Made by a program: the position numbers and the translations under genes. From assembly GCA_023443765.1 (NCBI GenBank), contig JAEZTA010000164.1, forward strand, positions 1-9,269: DNA of 9,269 nucleotides, read 5' to 3'. Shown piece by piece: positions 6,576-9,269 of the stretch; position 1 is the stretch's first letter, and each line of letters opens with the position of its first letter. Below the pieces are notes generated by a model. It was not told the DNA's origin, did not search any database, and saw only the letters and a program-made list of their open reading frames with translations. This DNA comes from Bacteroidota bacterium (GTDB lineage: Bacteria; Bacteroidota; Bacteroidia; Bacteroidales; Rikenellaceae).

Positions 6576-8633
6576 ATGAAGCGATTGCTACTCCTCTGCG
6601 GCCTGTTGGCGGTGTTTGCCTGTACGAAAGAACCTGCGGACCCCTCCGGCGGCGGTGCCGGGCAGAAGGCCCGGATCCTGGGCTCCCCGACTTCGGGCAT
6701 GGCTTTGCAGGGAAGGCTTTCGGTCAAGTTGTCGCCCGAAATGGCGCAGGCGGTTGCAACCGCTCAGGCGTTGCTGCCCGCGACGCGCGACGGCGCTGTG
6801 ACCCGTTCGGGGGTGGATGAGATCGATGCAATCCTGAATGAAATAGGTGCCGGACAGTTCGAGCGCATTATCGCCTATAACCCCGAATGGGAGGATGTTT
6901 ACGAACAGACGGGCATCAACCGTTGGTACAACGTCTCCTTCGGGGAGGGAATCGAACTGGCTGAAGTCGGCGAACGCCTTGCGGCGTTGCCCGGCGTTGC
7001 GATCGTGGAGTATGGGATCAATCCGAAGTATATCCGGCCGATGAGCGAGGGCCCGGCTATCCCGGCTCCGGCCGAACTATTTCCCCCGATGAGCGAAACC
7101 CGCGCTGCGAAGTCGATGAACGACCCGATGTTGCCCTATCAGTGGAACTACGACAATCCGGGAGAGAGTAGTTTCCCGGGAGCCGTCGTTAAACCCCTGT
7201 CCGGAGCCGATATCAACCTGCTGGATGCCTGGCAGCTCTGCACGGGCAGCGAGGACATTATCGTGGCGGTGATCGATGAACCCGTGCAGACGACCCATCC
7301 CGACCTGAGAGCGAATATCTGGTCGAATCCGAAAAATTCGCAGGAACACGGCTATAATTTCTGGGACAATACGTCTGAACTCGATTGGAGAACGGTCGGC
7401 GGCGATGCCCAGAACCCGGAATATGCCGACCACGGAACGCACGTTGCAGGCATCATCGCCGCCGTGAACAACAACAGCCAGGGTATTTGTGGCATTGCCG
7501 GCGGACGGAGCAACCGCGGCGGTGTGCGGATCATGTCGTGCCAGATCATGGGCAACAGTGCCGGTGCAGGTAAAGGGAATCCGATTGTCAAGGCTTTCGA
7601 ATACGCCTGGACCAACGGTGCGATCATCGCCCAGAACAGTTGGGGGTATAATCTCACCAGCGTGAACGGCGACAAGATAACGCCGGAACAGTTCGAGCGG
7701 GAGTGGGAGAGTAATTATGGCATTATCCGCGATGCTATCGATACGTTCATCCGCGGTGCGGGGGCCAGGAATCCGAATTCCCCGTTGCAGGGCGGACTCG
7801 TGATTTTCGCAGCGGGCAACGAGGGCGATATTTACGGCGATGTCCGGAGATACCCCGGGGCCTATGACGCTGTAATCGCCGTAGGAGCGATGGACTGGAG
7901 TTTCCGCCCGGCCTATTACTCCAACTACGGTTCGTGGGTGGACATTACAGCCCCCGGTGGTGACGCCTATACATCCGGAACCAAAGACAACTATGGTATG
8001 ATTTTGAGTACGATTCTTTGTGACGATGCGATTAACTTCCAGGGAGGGCCCAGGAGCGGTTACGGCTTTATGCAGGGAACTTCGATGGCTTGTCCGCATG
8101 TTTCCGGCATTGCAGCCCTGGGGCTCGCCTATGCGGCTCAGAACGGGAAAACGTATTCACCGGCTGAATTCAAGGCCTTGCTCCTGAGTTCTATTTATGG
8201 GATCGACGACTATTTTACCGGATCGAAAGTGTATTTTGATGAGAATAATGTCCCGATGACGATTCCCGATCTGACGGTCTATAAGGATAAGATGGGCGGT
8301 GGCTGTATCGATGCACTGAAACTGCTGCTTGCGATCAAAGGGACTCCCGCGATCTATGTCAGGACCGGGGAGTCGGTGACCGTGGACTTCGCGCGCTACT
8401 TCGGAGGCGATAAGAGCCGGGTGGCGCTCACCTCCGCGGAATTTGCCTCGGCGTCCAACCTGGGATTGACCTCTTCCGCTGTAGCATTCGACGGAACGAA
8501 GATTACTTTTAACTGTCCCGAGCCGGGAACCTCGATGCTTACAATCCAGGCCAAGGCTGGAGATACGAAATTCACGCGCGAATTTGCGATCGTCTCCCGT
8601 GCCGGACTGGCTGCCAACGGCGGATGGCTCTGA
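6576..8633 (+). CDS. Lipoprotein subtilisin-family (S8) serine protease
   Basis: This 685-aa protein should be a cell-envelope-anchored endopeptidase. It starts with a type II signal peptide (MKRLLLLCGLLAVFAC, lipid Cys16) and a Gly/Pro-rich tether. Residues ~40-150 look like an N-terminal pro-region (GRLSVKLSP ... LAALPGVAIVEYGIN), similar to the inhibitor/chaperone domains of fervidolysin-type subtilases. The peptidase domain spans ~185-590 with the full catalytic set: Asp234 in VAVIDEPV, His286 in DHGTHVAG, Asn415 in FAAGNEGD and Ser503 in GTSMACPHVSG. The Asp motif is D-E-P instead of the usual D-T/S-G. Residues ~590-670 form a beta-rich, probably Ig-like domain, and the protein ends in NGGWL. 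It is transcribed alone, between a divergent promoter region and a strong terminator. Secretion and protease fold are secure; substrate and physiological role are unknown. Confidence 0.94.
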   Translation: MKRLLLLCGLLAVFACTKEPADPSGGGAGQKARILGSPTSGMALQGRLSVKLSPEMAQAVATAQALLPATRDGAVTRSGVDEIDAILNEIGAGQFERIIAYNPEWEDVYEQTGINRWYNVSFGEGIELAEVGERLAALPGVAIVEYGINPKYIRPMSEGPAIPAPAELFPPMSETRAAKSMNDPMLPYQWNYDNPGESSFPGAVVKPLSGADINLLDAWQLCTGSEDIIVAVIDEPVQTTHPDLRANIWSNPKNSQEHGYNFWDNTSELDWRTVGGDAQNPEYADHGTHVAGIIAAVNNNSQGICGIAGGRSNRGGVRIMSCQIMGNSAGAGKGNPIVKAFEYAWTNGAIIAQNSWGYNLTSVNGDKITPEQFEREWESNYGIIRDAIDTFIRGAGARNPNSPLQGGLVIFAAGNEGDIYGDVRRYPGAYDAVIAVGAMDWSFRPAYYSNYGSWVDITAPGGDAYTSGTKDNYGMILSTILCDDAINFQGGPRSGYGFMQGTSMACPHVSGIAALGLAYAAQNGKTYSPAEFKALLLSSIYGIDDYFTGSKVYFDENNVPMTIPDLTVYKDKMGGGCIDALKLLLAIKGTPAIYVRTGESVTVDFARYFGGDKSRVALTSAEFASASNLGLTSSAVAFDGTKITFNCPEPGTSMLTIQAKAGDTKFTREFAIVSRAGLAANGGWL

Positions 8634-8658
8634 CGGGGTTTCGCTCCGGTATGCCTTG

Positions 8659-8688
8659 CGGCGGTTCCCTGCGGAGCCGCCGTTTTTT
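8659..8688 (+). terminator. Intrinsic terminator of the subtilase gene
   Basis: CGGCGGTTCC (8659-8668) pairs with GGAGCCGCCG (8673-8682) around the loop CTGC, a 10-bp GC-rich stem with one G-U pair, followed at once by six T (8683-8688). It begins 26 nt after the stop codon and separates the protease gene from the rRNA promoters. Confidence 0.9.
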
Positions 8689-8765
8689 GTGGCTATTAAT
8701 ATATATAGGTAGCAGGGGCGTTTTCTGACAAATTTAAAGATTTTTCAAAAAAAAGCAGGCAAATA

Positions 8766-8796
8766 TTTGCAGGTTCGGAAAATGTCACTACCTTTG
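8766..8796 (+). promoter_or_regulatory. rRNA promoter P1
   Basis: TTTG (8766-8769) and TACCTTTG (8789-8796), with a 19-bp spacer, match the Bacteroidetes -33/-7 consensus. An A/T-rich tract lies upstream. It is the most distal of three promoters, about 390 bp before the 16S gene. Confidence 0.8.
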
Positions 8797-8911
8797 CATC
8801 CGCGTTTGAGAAATACCGGTTCTTACAAATAAGTCGAGGGTTTACAATAAAGGAGCTTGAGGCGGTTTTGTAGTCTGAATTTCAATAAGATGCAAAGTTC
8901 TTGAAAAAGTT

Positions 8912-8943
8912 TTTGGAGGTTCGGAAAAGATTACTTATCTTTG
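8912..8943 (+). promoter_or_regulatory. rRNA promoter P2
   Basis: TTTG (8912-8915) and TATCTTTG (8936-8943) with a 20-bp spacer. The spacer begins GAGGTTCGGAAAA, nearly the same as in P1 (CAGGTTCGGAAAA), which points to duplication of the promoter unit. Confidence 0.85.
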
Positions 8944-8950
8944 CAGTCCC

Positions 8951-8981
8951 TTTCGCAAATATCCCGCAAGGGGTTGCGAAA
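8951..8981 (+). other. Leader hairpin after P2
   Basis: TTTCGCAA (8951-8958) pairs with TTGCGAAA (8974-8981), and an inner CCC-GCAA-GGG stem (8963-8972) extends it. It would lie at the very 5' end of the P2 transcript. It is followed by A residues, not T, so on the plus strand it is not a terminator. Confidence 0.5.
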
Positions 8982-8998
8982 AAAAATCTTGAAAAAGA

Positions 8999-9030
8999 TT
9001 TGGCGGATTGAAAAATAACACATATCTTTG
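8999..9030 (+). promoter_or_regulatory. rRNA promoter P3
   Basis: TTTG (8999-9002) and TATCTTTG (9023-9030) with a 20-bp spacer. Its -7 element and start region repeat those of P2 almost exactly (TATCTTTGCA, one changed base, then TCCCTTTCGCAA). It is the promoter nearest to 16S, about 150 bp upstream. Confidence 0.85.
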
Positions 9031-9037
9031 CAATCCC

Positions 9038-9066
9038 TTTCGCAACTAAAAATGCGAAACTTTTTT
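9038..9066 (+). terminator. Terminator-like hairpin in the rRNA leader after P3
   Basis: TTTCGCA (9038-9044) pairs with TGCGAAA (9053-9059) around an 8-nt A-rich loop and is followed by C and six T (9061-9066). The shape is that of a weak intrinsic terminator, just downstream of P3 and upstream of a boxA-like site. It may be an attenuator overcome by antitermination, or only a transcript-end structure. Confidence 0.4.
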
Positions 9067-9072
9067 AAACTG

Positions 9073-9082
9073 GTTCTTTGAA
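9073..9082 (+). promoter_or_regulatory. boxA-like antitermination site
   Basis: GTTCTTTGAA resembles the boxA consensus (E. coli TGCTCTTTAACA) and lies in the leader about 100 nt before 16S, where NusB/NusE-dependent antitermination sites of rRNA operons occur. The call rests on this short match and its position. Confidence 0.5.
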
Positions 9083-9184
9083 TTACTGATAATATTTTGA
9101 GAGTAAAATTGTAGTATTTATCTGTCAATTTCCTTTTAAAGGATAAACGAATAGTCAGGACTCTAACAATACATTATTTTTTAT

Positions 9185-9269
<85 letters not shown>

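Larger units (their letters stand above)
8689..9184 (+). other. rRNA operon promoter and leader region
   Basis: These ~500 bp contain no credible protein gene. They hold an AT-rich stretch (about 8693-8760) that may act as an upstream promoter element, three tandem promoters, two leader hairpins, a boxA-like site and a small palindrome TCCTTT-T-AAAGGA (9131-9143). Composition is far more AT-rich than the flanking genes. The pairing partner of the 16S processing stem would lie beyond the window. Confidence 0.85.

Noticed and set aside
7077..8099. 340-codon minus-strand frame inside the subtilase gene
   Set aside because: It is antisense to the peptidase domain with its intact catalytic motifs, and its product has no recognisable features.
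8931..9128. Minus-strand 65-codon frame in the rRNA leader
   Set aside because: It lies over three tandem promoters and leader hairpins; the product is Lys/Phe/Ile-rich as expected from AT-rich noncoding DNA.

Overview
The window looks like a chromosomal segment of a gut member of the Bacteroidales, most likely Alistipes or a close relative (Rikenellaceae). The reasons are the 16S rRNA 5' end at the right edge, promoters of the Bacteroidetes type (-33 TTTG, -7 TAnnTTTG), the lack of Shine-Dalgarno sites before most starts, GC-rich coding regions with AT-rich intergenic DNA, and serine-type (anaerobic) sulfatases. The genus call rests on remembered 16S sequence and was not searched.

Left part (1-5521): a small glycan-desulfation cluster. 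Three genes run leftward with gaps of about 29-30 bp, probably as one operon: a GALNS/arylsulfatase-like sulfatase (2374-3765), a heparan-sulfamidase (SGSH)-like sulfatase (866-2344) and a lipoprotein aldose 1-epimerase (1-835, cut by the window edge). A third, arylsulfatase-B-like sulfatase (4118-5521) is divergent, across a 352-bp intergenic region with two marked dyads. All three sulfatases carry export signals and S-x-P-x-R sites, so they need an anaerobic sulfatase-maturating enzyme, which is not in the window. The likely joint role is removal of sulfate from host or algal glycans in the periplasm, followed by mutarotation of released sugar. No SusC/SusD pair, glycoside hydrolase or regulator is visible.

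Middle (5522-6575): sulfatase 3 converges on a tRNA-Leu(CAG) gene on the minus strand, and two intrinsic terminators stand back to back between them. The tRNA has its own good promoter. Upstream of it, also on the minus strand, is lspA (signal peptidase II). lspA is divergent from the next gene across a 132-bp region holding a -7 element for each direction.

Right part (6576-8688): a 685-residue lipoprotein subtilisin-family (S8) protease with a complete catalytic tetrad, an N-terminal pro-region and a C-terminal beta-rich domain, closed by a strong terminator.

Right edge (8689-9269): the leader of an rRNA operon, with three tandem promoters, leader hairpins (one resembling an attenuator), a boxA-like element and the first ~85 nt of 16S rRNA.

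I see no clear novel system. The most unusual signals are the dyads between the divergent sulfatases and the repeated hairpin-forming start regions of the rRNA promoters.
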